Shown here: piece by piece, positions 40,319 to 56,451 of the stretch | Layout of the letters: each line of letters opens with the position of its first letter | Position numbering within the stretch: the first letter of the stretch is position 1 | Notes under the pieces: generated by a model | What the model was told of the DNA's origin: nothing | The model's input: the letters and a program-made list of their open reading frames with translations, nothing else | Database searches by the model: none | Program-made: the position numbers and the translations under genes | Source of the DNA: Elysia crispata | Lineage: Eukaryota > Mollusca > Gastropoda > Plakobranchidae | Reading direction: 5' to 3' | Assembly (NCBI GenBank): GCA_033675545.1 | Contig: JAWDGP010000113.1 | Span: 98,501-162,500 of the forward strand | DNA length: 64,000 bases

Positions 40319-42109
40319 CTCAACCTCATATTAATACTCGCAGTCTCGATTGACCCGACTTGTATTTTTCTTGTGAAAGTCCAAACCAAGATAAAAAAGA
40401 TTGTCGTAATTATACCGACCTGACCTGACTCTGGTCAGCCACATGAACTAGCCCCGTGACAGCTCGTATAGATCTGTGCATTACGTTAAGGGCAAAATAT
40501 TAATGGTCTCCGTGTCGATCAGTAATAGCCTATCTATTACACGGCAATGTATATATACATAAAATATAGTATTATATATACTATACAATTTACCGAATAC
40601 TTGTTTATGTTACCAAATGATTAAAACTGGCGGGTAGTTGCGTTCATCCCAGTTCCGTGGCGCGATGGGCGTATCTCGGCTACATATCTTTCGAAACTTG
40701 ACCACTGTACCTGTGACAGTATCTGAGTACTGTTACCAGAATGACAGAGAGCCAGAGAGTAGTGTTGCTGGGACAATGGTAGGTTTGGTATTAGTTGACC
40801 TGGAGGTTCACCCGAGGTCAGGTGTGATATCAGTCTGATAGGATGCACGACATTTTTGCAGGATTGTTTCACAATGGTTATCAGAGCGAGCCTTGCAGTC
40901 ATGTGATCTCCAGTCTTGGTAACTGCAAACAATTATAGCAGCAGCAACCATTGAAGTTGGACCTGTCATAGGTAGAACTGATCGTAGTTCATGATGTGAT
41001 GGCATCATAGGTTACTCGCTCCGAAGATCACTTCGGTCTGTGTCTGTCTGTCTGTCTATGTCTTCCTAGCATCAGAGAGCTGCCCCTTTCGATGAAATAT
41101 TAAAAAAAAACTATCCATGCCGTTCCTACACATTTGATCACGGCGACTCTTCGCAGATCTACATGCGTGTGTGTGTGTGTGTGTGTGTGCGCATGGGTGT
41201 ATCCGTTAATCGTTTGAGACACGTCTTAAGGTTTAGGTCTACACAACCTCGTCACAGCGTTTGGCCATATATCACTTCTCTCCGACTATCTTCCTCCAGC
41301 ACCTCTAAATGGGCACGGCTTTGTTCAGTTATCGTTTGATTAGTTTTTATGAATCACAAGATAACTAGTGGTTTTTTTTCCTGGTTCATAAATCCTGGGG
41401 CAGGCACAAATCTGTGTCAGGTCTACGTGTGTGACCCTCGTCAGGATCCGTGCGCTGACCCTATTTTCTCTGATCCTGCACTAACCCGTGTGGGTGTGTG
41501 GTGTGGATCATGGCTTATTTCAGGTCACATTGGCAGTAAGGATCCAGAATAATGTCAGAGCTGTGCGTTCTTTGGTCTGGTGTGGCCTGTACTTTTACAC
41601 CCAACCAGTGGTGCGATCTTTGCCATTTCTCGGCCCCATCGTAAGATACCAGTAAATTTCCCTCCAAAAACTGGCATCGGTTGTACATGTGGATGGCCAG
41701 ACACCTGTGTAGCTATCAAAACAGGATTGCTTTACTGATGTTCCATTTAAAGCTTTGTAATTATATGTTGCTGCGACGTTAGCAACACACGGGCAACGTT
41801 ATTTTTTTTATCGATGTCATGATATTGTTTGATATTAATGCTACGGTTGGTTCCGTTTTTCTTTCCTTGTCAAGTTCACGCCTTACCGCACCGAGGCGCA
41901 CATGGCAGATTTTGGAACATGTAATTAAGGTTAATTAACAATTTTTTTTTAAAATATGCGTCCTAACCTTCTGGAAGCTGCTGATACGCCGCTGTGATTA
42001 GTAGTGATATGCCGGTCATTAAAGTATCGGCTTGGAGATGTTAAGGAGACTGAAAAAATTATTATCACATCCCACATCAACAGCTGGAACACCAGCTTAT
42101 GAGCGTTCG
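40319..42109. other. Unique non-coding DNA
   Basis: Short (TG)n at 41167-41188. No exon recognised. Confidence 0.5.
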
Positions 42110-42143
42110 AATAATAATAATAATAATAATAATAATTAATAAT

Positions 42144-42216
<73 letters not shown>
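42110..42216. repeat. (AAT)n microsatellite
   Basis: About 107 bp of AAT with two AATT interruptions. Confidence 0.97.
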
Positions 42217-42219
<3 letters not shown>

Positions 42220-42542
42220 GAGGATAACAGCCATAACAACAACCATAATTCGTATACATGTATAACGTCTCTCTCAGTAAACCTCACAAACCTCTAGTAT
42301 GACGATCTCCCCCCCCCCGGTGGAAGGTTGAAATGTTGTAAGCCTCAGAGAAGGTTCTCATCGTCAACAAAGGATACCGGAAGTCGACCGTCGTGAAATA
42401 ATCGGGCGAGATGAGGACAAACGTTTATAGTCCTCAGGCTAAAAGTCCGACGATAATGATGTCGACGATTGGTAGAATCTGTCTGGTCAATAGCACCTGG
42501 CACTTGTCGGCTCTCCGTGGACACCACATGGACCTGTTGAAT

Positions 42543-42544
<2 letters not shown>

Positions 42545-42590
<46 letters not shown>
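42545..42590. repeat. (CT)n microsatellite before the candidate exon
   Basis: 46 bp of CT running straight into CAG at the start of the candidate exon. Confidence 0.97.
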
Positions 42591-42592
<2 letters not shown>

Positions 42593-42593
<1 letters not shown>

Positions 42594-42793
42594 CTCAAGA
42601 TAGCTAACCGTCTTCTGTCTATCTTACTTACCAAATTCTATTTTATTCACAAGGACTATGTACCTTTGTGCCGGCAGAGATTGCGGACACCTGATTTGTG
42701 GCTTCTTGAACTAATTACATCAAAATACCTAGCCAGAATGTCGCACATACACACCACAGCTGAGGCGGTCATTGCTTACAATCCACTCTACAG
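42593..42793 (+). other. Candidate internal exon, product not recognised
   Basis: A 48-bp (CT)n tract ending in CAG (AG at 42591-42592) could serve as polypyrimidine tract and acceptor. The next 201 bases are open (1 nt + 66 codons + 2 nt) up to CTCTACAG|GTGAGT, a consensus donor. The frame stops at TGA within the donor, as in the SPEN exon. The predicted peptide includes KFYFIHKDYVPLCRQR and ARMSHIHTTAEAVIAYNP. I recognise no family and it does not resemble SPEN. Its phase (1 in, 2 out) is compatible with the SPEN exon's 2-nt ending. A 66-codon open frame can occur by chance, so this is only a candidate. Confidence 0.25.
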
Positions 42794-44449
42794 GTGAGTT
42801 GTGGCGAACAATGTTGACTGTTGTGCTAGACCAGGCCGATCCATACAGCACAATAAACCGTCATGCTCGTGATGAATAGAGTACAGTGTGGCCAGGGCCT
42901 CTTGCTCACGTCACACGCCTAATGGGAAGCCTAGATCTTCAGCCCCTCTCAGGTTTCCATCTCCCACGTGTGGCGTAATCACGTTAATGCGAGATGCTGA
43001 ACACACTACACACTACACGCTGGCCATGTCGGTGACATTCGCTTGACCGCCACGTCATCCCCATTTTATCTGTGCTTTGTGCATCTTGCCGACTCCCTAG
43101 GGCTGATTGTCGAGTTTTAGGCCAAGCATTTGGCGCGGTTTGGGTGAACTGAACGGATTGCACTTTGTTAACTCTCCCTCTCTCCACACATCTTTTTTTT
43201 CTTCTCTCCATCTTTTAGTTTCCTCTTGGTAAAACAGTTAGGTGTTTACATTATGCTTCATAGCGCCACAAATAACTCGACCTATGTATGGGCCTTGTGT
43301 ATACTCGTGCGAATCACGCCAGAAAGGCAGGATCCTATCTATGGCTAACGTGACTTTTCTTCACATCATCCACCTGTGTCTCGCTGTGAAAGCCTTGTTG
43401 GTTGCTTGGCCTGTTCTCGGCCATCTCTGTCGTGTAATCAGGTGCACGCCTGGACCTCGAACTAGACCGCATGTCGTTCAAACGTATAGTTGGTATTGAT
43501 CTGGTCTTGTGCGTGTATTTAATTCCCTCGATTTTATAGTGATGTCTTTTAATCTTATAGCAAGCTAAAGCCGGGAAATTTATCGTCTCCTATGTTCATC
43601 AGATCATTTGTCTCCACGTTTACCATAGGTATGAAACAGTTCTATAGAGGTTTTGTCCATTGGAAATCTGGATTCCGCCCATGGCAATCATAGGAATGGG
43701 ACCTGATCTAAGGTGTCCTAGCGGAACATTGAGTCAATCCGCTTTGTCCTGGGGGTAAAGAAGGTACGGCTCTCTTGGTTCGTGTATTTATTGCTGCGAC
43801 CCTATTGTTCATTGTTTATGTCAATGTCAGAATGTTTTTTTTTTTTTCCTGCTCTCGTTGTGGCCCTCTTATCCTCTCCCTGTGTCTCGCACGCTGTCAC
43901 ACACAACCGATGGCTTAGTCTGCACTGCTCTCGCCCGGTGTGTCATGTGTGTAGTAGATCTGGTGACTCGACACAGCCTCGGCAGATGGCCCCTCCATCA
44001 GTTTGTCTCTGTTGGCGCCTTCTCGCCGGGTTCACTGTGGTGTCCATGCTAGCTAGCATGTTTCACTGCTACTGGTGAGGACTTGACGGGCTCAATTCTT
44101 CAAGTCAAGAACTAGATCAGGAGCCTCGATTTTCACAGAAAGTGAAAGCACATGATTTGATTTTGGAAACGGATTTATTTTTCGATAATTGGTATTTTTT
44201 TTTAAAGCCTTACTCTACCAGCCTATATTTACAGAAAATGAATTTTTGTTATAAAGGCGTGGGTTCACATAGTAAGAGCAAATTATCGCCAACAAATAAG
44301 AGTCTTTGATGGAAGGAATATTTCGGCCGGAGTCGGAACCCACACGAGATAAAACCGAGATGCAGCTGTATCACCCCATGTATTAGCGGTCCAAGTCATT
44401 TTGCTGTGCGCGCCCTACACAACACAACTCGGGGAGCGCCGTGTGTTTT
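42794..44449. other. Unique non-coding DNA
   Basis: Nothing recognisable. Several 60-100 codon frames lack domains. Confidence 0.5.
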
Positions 44450-45497
44450 GTCAGTCTTTCACTTCCAGCTCCATGCACGCTATTTATTGCTCTGACACGT
44501 CTTTCACTTCCAGTTCCATGCACACTATTTATTGCTCTGACACGTCTTTCACTTCCAGTTCCATGCACACTATTTATTGCTCTGACACGTCTTTCACTTC
44601 CAGTTCCATCCACACTATTTATTGCTCTGACACGTCTTTCACTTCCAGTTCCATACACACTATTTCTTGCTGACACGTCTTTCACTTCCAGTTCCATACA
44701 CACTATTTATTGCTCTGACACGTCTTTCACTTCCAGTTCCAAGCACACTATTTATTGCTCTGACACGTCTTTCACTTCCAGTTCCATACACACTATTTAT
44801 TGCTCTGACACGTCTTTCACTTCCAGTTCCAAGCACACTATTTATTGCTCTGACACGTCTTTCACTTCCAGTTCCATGCACACTATTTATTGCTCTGACA
44901 CGTCTTTCACTTCCAGTTCCATGCACACTATTTATTGCTCTGACACGTCTTTCACTTCCAGTTCCAAGCACACTATTTATTGCTCTGACACGTCTTTCAC
45001 TTCCAGTTCCAAGCACACTATTTATTGCTCTGACACGTCTTTCACTTCCAGCTCCATGCACACTATTTATTGCTCTGACATGTCTTTCACTTCCAGCTCC
45101 AAGCACACTATTTATTGCTCTGACACGTCTTTCACTTCCAGCTCCAAGCACACTATTTATTGCTCTGACACGTCTTTCACTTCCAGTTCCAAGCACACTA
45201 TTTATTGCTCTGACATGTCTTTCACTTCCAGTTCCAAGCACACTATTTATTGCTCTGACATGTCTTTCACTTCCAGCTCCAAGCACACTATTTATTGCTC
45301 TGACACGTCTTTCACTTCCAGCTCCAAGCACACTATTTATTGCTCTGACATGTCTTTCACTTCCAGCTCCAAGCACACTATTTATTGCTCTGACACGTCT
45401 TTAACTTCCAGCTCCAAGCACACTATTTATTGCTCTGACACGTCTTTCACTTCCAGTTCCAAGCACACTATTTATTGCTATGACACGTCTTTCACTC
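44450..45497. repeat. 45-bp minisatellite, 23 copies
   Basis: The unit is CTTTCACTTCCAGTTCCAAG followed by CACACTATTTATTGCTCTGACACGT. Variants are ordered: GTTCCATGC/GTTCCATAC in the 5' copies, GCTCCAAGC and ACATGTC mainly in the 3' half. Copy 5 has lost 2 bases (TTTCTTGCTGACACG), shifting the long plus frame between two peptide registers. Plus and minus frames are open with a 15-residue period (SFTSSSKHTIYCSDT on plus). Confidence 0.97.
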
Positions 45498-45577
45498 TCA
45501 CTCAGCCAGAGTTAGCAGTGCATTCTTGAGAATGGGGCCTCACACAAGAGGCATACCTTTTCTGATGAAAATGCACG

Positions 45578-45579
<2 letters not shown>

Positions 45580-45628
<49 letters not shown>
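45580..45628. repeat. (AT)n microsatellite
   Basis: 49 bp of AT. Confidence 0.97.
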
Positions 45629-45631
<3 letters not shown>

Positions 45632-46569
45632 TCTGGACTTGAGAAAGACGGGGATTTTAATTTTAACAGTTGCAGTTAACCCGTAGACTCCAATTTTCCG
45701 GGAAATCATCCTAAATAAAAACTATCTCCTCTCTCACAGCTATCGCTGAGTTTCTCCAAAGACGTTTGCTCTCAGCGTTACTGCTAGGTTTGCTGGGAAC
45801 TCTACCCTCAAGAAGACGGGAAAAAAAAAAAACCATGCCAGAGTTCGTAAACTGCGGGTACATTCCGCTAACATTTTGCACTATTTGCCCTTTAGTGTCT
45901 GCGCGATGCAGAGACGCTTCTAATCCGGCTTGGCAGACGTACGACACAGAAGACAGTCAACTGTGCAACAGCTGGCTATTACTAAGTTGATCTTAAACTG
46001 TCACTAGAGCATTTCTGCTGACTCCGAGGAATTGCGCCTCTACGTGTTTTAGTTGTGGAGTGTATGTGACAAGCTAGAGACAGCAGACATACAGACATGT
46101 CCGTTCCATCCCGCCCGCAGTGAGGCTCAGTCGCTCAAAGAGGGACATGATGGATCTTGGTGGACAAGAGATGGACACGCGTGGAGCGTCTCTGTTTTAA
46201 CGTCCCCTAAGTCTCTCGAGGAATCTTGTCATAAGACAGTTGCCTGGAGGCTAGGAATACCACCCCCCCCCCCTTTTTTTTTTTTTCTCTCTCACTCTCT
46301 CTCTCTCTCTCTCTCTCCCTCCCTCCCATCCCCACCCCCCATTCCTGCCTTGAGAATACGGTAACATCAGTCCAACATCTGCCATATTCCCTCGACTAGC
46401 CGCGGGCTTATGTCTGCTGCAATCCTTAGCAACTTTGATTTCTCGACTGTTGAAGTTGGCTTCAGGTCAATGATAATAATAGTGAAGTCTTGATTCTTTT
46501 TAGATCTACAACTATTATGTGATCATTGATGAGTTGCTAGCAACGTCCTGCTCAAGCCTGACCGTGGGT
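45629..46569. other. Unique non-coding DNA
   Basis: Holds a C/T/CT-rich stretch at 46262-46325. No exon recognised. Confidence 0.5.
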
Positions 46570-47312
46570 GGGCCGAGATTTCTGTGGTTGTCGCTAGCAT
46601 GTCTGGCCGGGTGTCTTGTCATCTCGGGTTGTCTACCCTAGCCGGTACAAGCACAAGAGGAACTTGTCGACTATATATCTTGATACACACATGTCTATGG
46701 CCGTGGGACACAGCTGTGGGCCGAGATTTCTGTGGTTTGTCGCTAGCATGTCTGCCCGGTTGTCTTGTCATCTCGGGTTGTCTGCCCTAGCCGGTACAAG
46801 CACAAGAGGAACTTGTCGACTATATATCTTGATACACACATGTCTATGGCCGTGGGACACAGCTGTGGGCCGAGATTTCTGTGGTTGTCGCTAGCATGTC
46901 TGGCCGGGTGTCTTGTCATCTCGGGTTGTCTGCCCTAGCCGGTACAAGCACAAGAGGAACTTGTCGACTATATATCTTGATACACATGTATATGGCCGTG
47001 GGACACAGCTGTGGGCCGAGATTTCTGTGGTTTGTCGCTAGCATGTCTGGCCGGGTGTCTTGTCATCTCGGGTTGTCTGCCCTAGCCGGTACAAGCACAA
47101 GAGGAACTTGTCGACTATATATCTTGATACACACATGTATATGGCCGTGGGACACAGCTGTGGGCCGAGATTTCTGTGGTTTGTCGCTAGCATGTCTGGC
47201 CGGGTGTCTTGTCATCTCGGGTTGTCTACCCTAGCCGGTACAAGCACAAGAGGAACTTGTCGACTATATATCTTGATACACACATGTATATGGCCGTGGG
47301 GCACAGCTGTGG
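46570..47312. repeat. About 149-bp tandem repeat, 5 copies
   Basis: Copies begin GGGCCGAGATTTCTGTGGTT at 46570, 46718, 46867, 47013 and 47162 (spacing 146-149 bp). Copies differ by a one-base insertion (GTTGTC/GTTTGTC), TGGCC/TGCCC, and a 3-base deletion near ACACATGTATATGG in the third. Confidence 0.96.
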
Positions 47313-47763
47313 AGTGGCAGTCTAGTCACACAGGTAGACTTGAACCTTGGAAGCTGGATCTCTCGGCGGTGAGGGCAGCCTCTCGAGTGTCTGACCTAGC
47401 CGCGACTCTAGAGCAGAGCGGAGAGAGTAATAAACCAGCCGCAAAACAATACGGGGGCCACCGTGACCTGCTCAAGAATCTTTCTGAATTTTTGTTTTGT
47501 TTTGTTTTATTTGTTTGACTCGACAAGACAATAATTAACAGGGCTTACTGCGTGGCAATGCCTGCTGTTTCCCTATTTTTTTTTTTTTTTTTGTAATTTT
47601 ACCTTTGTCGATCCATAGATCATTATTTTATTTTCGAAACGTTCCGAGACTGAGGAAGAGTGACATACACACATGTGTCATCACGTCAGCCTTTCTGAAG
47701 GACTTGGGGGGGCCGTGCCTGTTTCAGGAGGCGTTAGCTCATCCAATCTAAATCATACACGTA
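47313..47763. other. Unique non-coding DNA
   Basis: A T-run at 47577-47593; nothing else recognised. Confidence 0.5.
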
Positions 47764-48015
<252 letters not shown>

Positions 48016-48119
48016 TCTACTACTATTACTACTACTTTTGCTGTTACCGCCACAGCTACCGCTGCTTCCAATAACATAAAATGGTACCACTACTCTGCTG
48101 CACCACGTATACCTGCCGA

Positions 48120-49056
<937 letters not shown>

Positions 49057-49145
<89 letters not shown>
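49057..49145. repeat. (CT)n microsatellite
   Basis: 89 bp of CT followed by C-rich DNA. Confidence 0.97.
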
Positions 49146-49147
<2 letters not shown>

Positions 49148-49539
49148 CCCTCCCCTCTTTCTTCTTCCTGTTTTTTGGGGGGTTGAACTTTTCCTGTGGC
49201 TGTAAGATGACTCGAGGACGATCTTTCCAATCTAGGTCAAACCCAGGTCAGAGAACTACACAACCAGGTCCAGGTTCAGATGGAAGGAATGGGGGGGGTG
49301 AGGAGAGAGGGCGCATGGCCGGTCAGCCAGCATGGTCAGCTCGAGGTTTCTCTGGATCGTGTCCGGGGCCGACCATACCACGTGGTTTCTATACCGAACT
49401 AAGTCTGCGTGTATGTGTGTATTGCTAGTTGCGTGTATGGTTATGTTGGTGAACGTCAAAAACTTATTGACATGCAAGTTATTTTGAAACATTCATATGA
49501 GTTTTGCAACGAGACCGTCATGGAGTCGATACGAAGAAC

Positions 49540-49857
49540 CATTCTCGTGTTGTTTCTAAATCTTTCTCTATTATGAGTACCGCCATTCTCGTGTTATTTC
49601 TAAATCTTTCTCCTTTATGAGTACCGCCATTCTCGTGTTGTTTCTAAATCTTTCTCCTTTATGAGTACCGCCATTCTCGTGTTATTTCTAAATCTTTCTC
49701 CTTTATGAGTACCGGCATTCTCGTGTTGTTTCTAAATCTTTCTCCATTATGAGTACCGCCATTCTCGTGTTATTTCTAAATCTTTCTCCTTTATGAGTAC
49801 CGGCATTCTCGTGTTATTTCTAAATCTTTCTCCATTATGAGTACCGCCATTCTCGTG
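49540..49857. repeat. 44-bp minisatellite, 7 copies plus a partial
   Basis: Units start CATTCTCGTGTTGTTTCTAA at 44-bp steps from 49540. Copies 1 to 6 alternate GTTGTTTC and GTTATTTC, suggesting expansion of an 88-bp dimer. Confidence 0.96.
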
Positions 49858-50035
49858 TCAACAACTAAACCGTCCGAGGTGACGTTTCAAGTTTTGGATT
49901 TGGATTCAAAGCGGTGGTTTCTACATCAACAATGCTGTGAAGTTTTACGTCTACGCCATTCTGCACAACAATATAAATAATTATGGTTTTGTGGCGATCG
50001 GGGGTGCGGCGGTTTGGTTTTGGAAGGCGAAGGGG

Positions 50036-50960
50036 CTTGTGTGTTCTATTTCAATCAATGTCTAAGGTGATGATGAACTTGTGTGTTCTATTTCAATCAA
50101 TGTCTCTCAGTGTAAGAAATGTCTAAGGTGATGATGAACTTGTGTGTTCTATTTCAATCAATGTCTCTCAGTGTAAGAAATGTCTAAGGTGATGATGAAC
50201 TGGTGTGTTCTATTTCAATCAATGTCTAAGGTGATGATGAACTGGTGTGTTCTATTTCAATCAATGTCTCTCAGTGTAAGAAATGTCTAAGGTGATGATG
50301 AACTTGTGTGTTCTATTTCAATCAATGTCTCTCAGTGTAAGAAATGTCTAAGGTGATGATGAACTGGTGTGTTCTATTTCAATCAATGTCTAAGGTGATG
50401 ATGAACTGGTGTGTTCTATTTCAATCAATGTCTCTCAGTGTAAGAAATGTCTAAAGTGATGATGAACTTGTGTGTTCTATTTCAATCAATGTCTCTCAGT
50501 GTAAGAAATGTCTAAGGTGATGATGAACTGGTGTGTTCTATTTCAATCAATGTCTAAGGTGATGATGAACTGGTGTGTTCTATTTCAATCAATGTCTAAG
50601 GTGATGATGAACTGGTGTGTTCTATTTCAATCAATGTCTAAGGTGATGATGAACTGGTGTGTTCTATTTCAATCAATGTCTCTCAATGTAAGAAATGTCT
50701 AAGGTGATGATGAACTGGTGTGTTCTATTTCAATCAATGTCTCTCAATGTAAGAAATGTCTAAGGTGCTGATGAACTGGTGTGTTCTATTTCAATCAATG
50801 TCTCTCAATGTAAGAAATGTCTAAGGTGCTGATGAACTGGTGTGTTCTATTTCAATCAATGTCTCTCAATGTAAGAAATGTCTAAGGTGATGATGAACTG
50901 GTGTGTTCTATTTCAATCAATGTCTCTCAATGTAAGAAATGTCTAAGGTGCTGATGCACA
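50036..50960. repeat. 42/61-bp minisatellite
   Basis: The core is GGTGATGATGAACTGGTGTG, then TTCTATTTCAATCAATGTCTAA (42 bp). A 61-bp form inserts CTCAGTGTAAGAAATGTCT (19 bp). Short and long forms are mixed in the first two thirds; the last copies are all long and carry CTCAATG and GGTGCTG variants. Four short units in a row keep a 14-residue frame open (MSKVMMNWCVLFQS). Confidence 0.97.
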
Positions 50961-50987
50961 TACAAACATGACCGTGGATGGCCATTC

Positions 50988-51154
50988 TGTGCATCAGCAC
51001 CTTAGACATTTCTTACATTGAGAGACATTGATTGAAATAGAACACACCAGTTCATCATCACCTTAGACATTTCTTACATTGAGAGACATTGATTGAAATA
51101 GAACACACATGTTCATCATCACCTTAGACATTTCTTACACTGAGAGACATTGAT
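50988..51154. repeat. Inverted copies of the 42/61-bp minisatellite
   Basis: From TGTGCATCAGCACCTTAG the sequence is the reverse complement of the end of the preceding array, for about 2.7 units with few mismatches. A 27-base loop (50961-50987) separates the arms, giving a stem of over 160 bp. Confidence 0.95.
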
Positions 51155-51204
51155 GTTTATAATCATGGTGATAATGATGACGGGGGTTTGTTAGCACAAT
51201 AATA

Positions 51205-51207
51205 ATG

Positions 51208-51304
<97 letters not shown>
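51205..51304. repeat. (AAC)n(AAT)n trinucleotide tract
   Basis: AAC blocks change to AAT at about 51250. Confidence 0.97.
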
Positions 51305-51305
<1 letters not shown>

Positions 51306-52199
51306 GCAGGATAAGTAATAAAGGAATAAACAGGGGAATTAACCCGCTAACCATACGGTTATGGAACTTTATCTGTGTTCGGCTTGAAGAGAAATATGGA
51401 GTAACCCAGCTTGAGGATTGACTTCACACTTCTCACATTAATTGGTTTGTCGCGGTCAAGTCTGGCTTGAAATAAACTGTAATCGGCTAGATCGGTGACC
51501 TTAACCCTATCTCCTGTTTCCTTGGAAACATTCACGAGCTGCTGTAATTCCGTGGAACTTGTCTGTCTGTCTGTCTAATCGTCTAATCCTAGTCTGACTC
51601 GAGCCAGACCAAATCTGGCGCGACGTATCAAGGGTCATACCGACGAAACTAGCTATTTCTTATTTTCTACCTTTTTTTTTTTTTTTTTTTTAAATTTTAA
51701 AATTTCAAGTGTAACCTTTATTGGTGGCTTCAGGAACCGATGGACTGACAATCTTCCGCACTAACAGCTTCCTGGTATGTTCGAGACCTTCTTAATTTAC
51801 CGACTGGTGATCGGTCGTGCAACACCGCCCACTGCCCGTCTGACATTATCGATATTGGCCACCAGTTCAGTATCTGCGTGCGGTTATATCGATCTTGCCC
51901 AGTGTCACAGCTTTCTGTACTAAATCTACCATTTGGTGATGACGCACGGGTAATATCGATTTTTTTTCCCAGGAGTGACAATACCATAACATTTTATTTT
52001 ATTTTATTATTTTTGTTGTTGTTTCTGTCCTTTCGTGATTGATCCATTCTCTCTCTTTTCTTTCTTATTCTTTTTTTTTTTTCTGTTGAATTTCTGTTTT
52101 GTTTTGTTAATTGAGGTTTTTTGCCACAGTTAAGATACATGTGATAAAGACTATTGAGAAACAGGTGAATTGTGTATAGAAAAGAAGGGAAGAAAAAGA
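51305..52199. other. Unique non-coding DNA
   Basis: T-rich runs near 51672 and 52070. No exon recognised. Confidence 0.5.

Positions 52200-54006
<1,807 letters not shown>

Positions 54007-54066
<60 letters not shown>
54007..54066. repeat. (CT)n microsatellite
   Basis: 60 bp of CT. Confidence 0.97.
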
Positions 54067-54070
<4 letters not shown>

Positions 54071-54204
54071 CGAGGAAGATAAGTCGCATGATCAATTTAG
54101 AGTTAAAATCTATACAGGGCGCTCCACTACCACTTAGAGCCTATACAAACCCATGAAATAATTTATACCTCCCCTACAGCCTATGTGTGTGTAGAAAAGG
54201 GGGG

Positions 54205-54206
<2 letters not shown>

Positions 54207-54265
<59 letters not shown>
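54207..54265. repeat. (GA)n microsatellite
   Basis: About 58 bp of GA after a G-run; complementary to the CT tract 140 bp upstream. Confidence 0.97.
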
Positions 54266-54269
<4 letters not shown>

Positions 54270-54489
54270 TCTTCTGTAGAATCCCCCTCAGTCCCTGTGG
54301 CTAGTCTCCAGCTTGTAAATGGTGGTCACCACCCCAATCTCTGCCTCCAGGGGAGCGATGGGGGCGCTCACAATGAGATGCTTTCTCTCCATGGAAGGTT
54401 TCGTCTCACTTCCAGGTCTCCTCAAGAATCCTTTCACATCAACACCTCAGGGAGGCCGGAATCAGATCTAGATCTACAGATTGTGCTTG

Positions 54490-54490
<1 letters not shown>

Positions 54491-54573
<83 letters not shown>
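54491..54573. repeat. (CT)n microsatellite
   Basis: 83 bp of CT. Confidence 0.97.
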
Positions 54574-54576
<3 letters not shown>

Positions 54577-54765
54577 AAGAGCTCTGTGTGAGGGTTAGAT
54601 TTCTTCCCTTCCGGAGGCTTCTATTTCCATCCCCGTTAAAATGATTCGGCTGGCTGTTTGGTTTATCGATTTCTTTCCCCCGAACTTTTCTCAGTCGCCT
54701 AAGTCTGACGAATCTCTCCCCGTGTGTTCCTCTCGTTCACAGAGTTCCGTGAAAAAATCAATGTC

Positions 54766-55389
<624 letters not shown>

Positions 55390-55613
55390 AATTTTTTTCA
55401 TCTTTTTACCACTCTACATCCCCTACACACATGCCCTCGTACACAAATGATTTTCTTCAATGTCATGTGAAGTCTTAGCAATAGTTCTGGATCTCAAAAC
55501 CCCACTCTTCCCCCGCCCCTCCCCACCGCCCATTTTTTTTTTTAATAAAGATATCCCTGACTTCACCACTTCCGCTCATAAGATCTCCCGAATTTCTAAA
55601 ACCCTCCTTAAAT

Positions 55614-55743
<130 letters not shown>

Positions 55744-56337
55744 CCTTTCATGTAAGATTCATTGCAAAACGCTAGCTCCGTAGCACTGTGAGCTGCCCTA
55801 CTCTTGGTTGAGCAAATAGATTTTGGGACAAAACTTCGAGTATCTCGAAATCAAGAATGTAAAAAAAAAAAAAGTTTATGAGATGGAAAGGAGGGCGAAA
55901 AAAAAAAATCAGATTTAGCTCCGTTGGAATGATATATCAGGATTCTAGATTTCTCTGCCCGGCCCCGCTGAAGTATTAGCTCAGCATCTAAATAAGATCC
56001 TCGCAGCCTGTTGATGAGTTCTGTCCGCCCACGTAGGGACAAAAAAGAAAAAGAAAAAAAAAAGAAAAGAAGTGAAAATGCTCAACAGGCAGTAGATCTG
56101 ATGTAGTTTGTTTGCTTCTCTTAGTTTTCGAAAAGATGGAGATTGGAGAGGGAAGAAGATCTCCAGGGATAATACAGGCTTCATCATCTATGGAGCATCA
56201 TGCCGATCGCGGGATGGAGCTAGAGCTTGGGACGAGTTTCGGAGAGATAGAGAGTCGATTGACGGGAGGTCCCGGGGGGAGATGGATGCGGAGTGGATAC
56301 ACGCTAAATGGGGGGAAGAGTGAGAGAGAGTGAGAGA

Positions 56338-56395
56338 CACTCACACCAAGTTTTGGGTGTTTCGTATCTTTCTTTCTCCGATTGTCTATAAGACT

Positions 56396-56396
<1 letters not shown>
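56338..56396. repeat. Dispersed repeat copy 1 (pair with 60905-60965)
   Basis: CACTCACACCAAGTTTTGGG through CTCCGATTGTCTATAAGACTT, about 95% identical to the second copy. A (GA)n tract (56397-56451) follows directly. Confidence 0.9.
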
Positions 56397-56450
<54 letters not shown>

Positions 56451-56451
56451 T
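56397..56451. repeat. (GA)n microsatellite
   Basis: About 54 bp with one AA interruption. Confidence 0.96.

Noticed and set aside
44441-45529. 362-codon plus-strand frame and 238-codon minus-strand frame
   Set aside because: Both come from the 45-bp tandem repeat; open frames on both strands are expected when unit length is a multiple of three.
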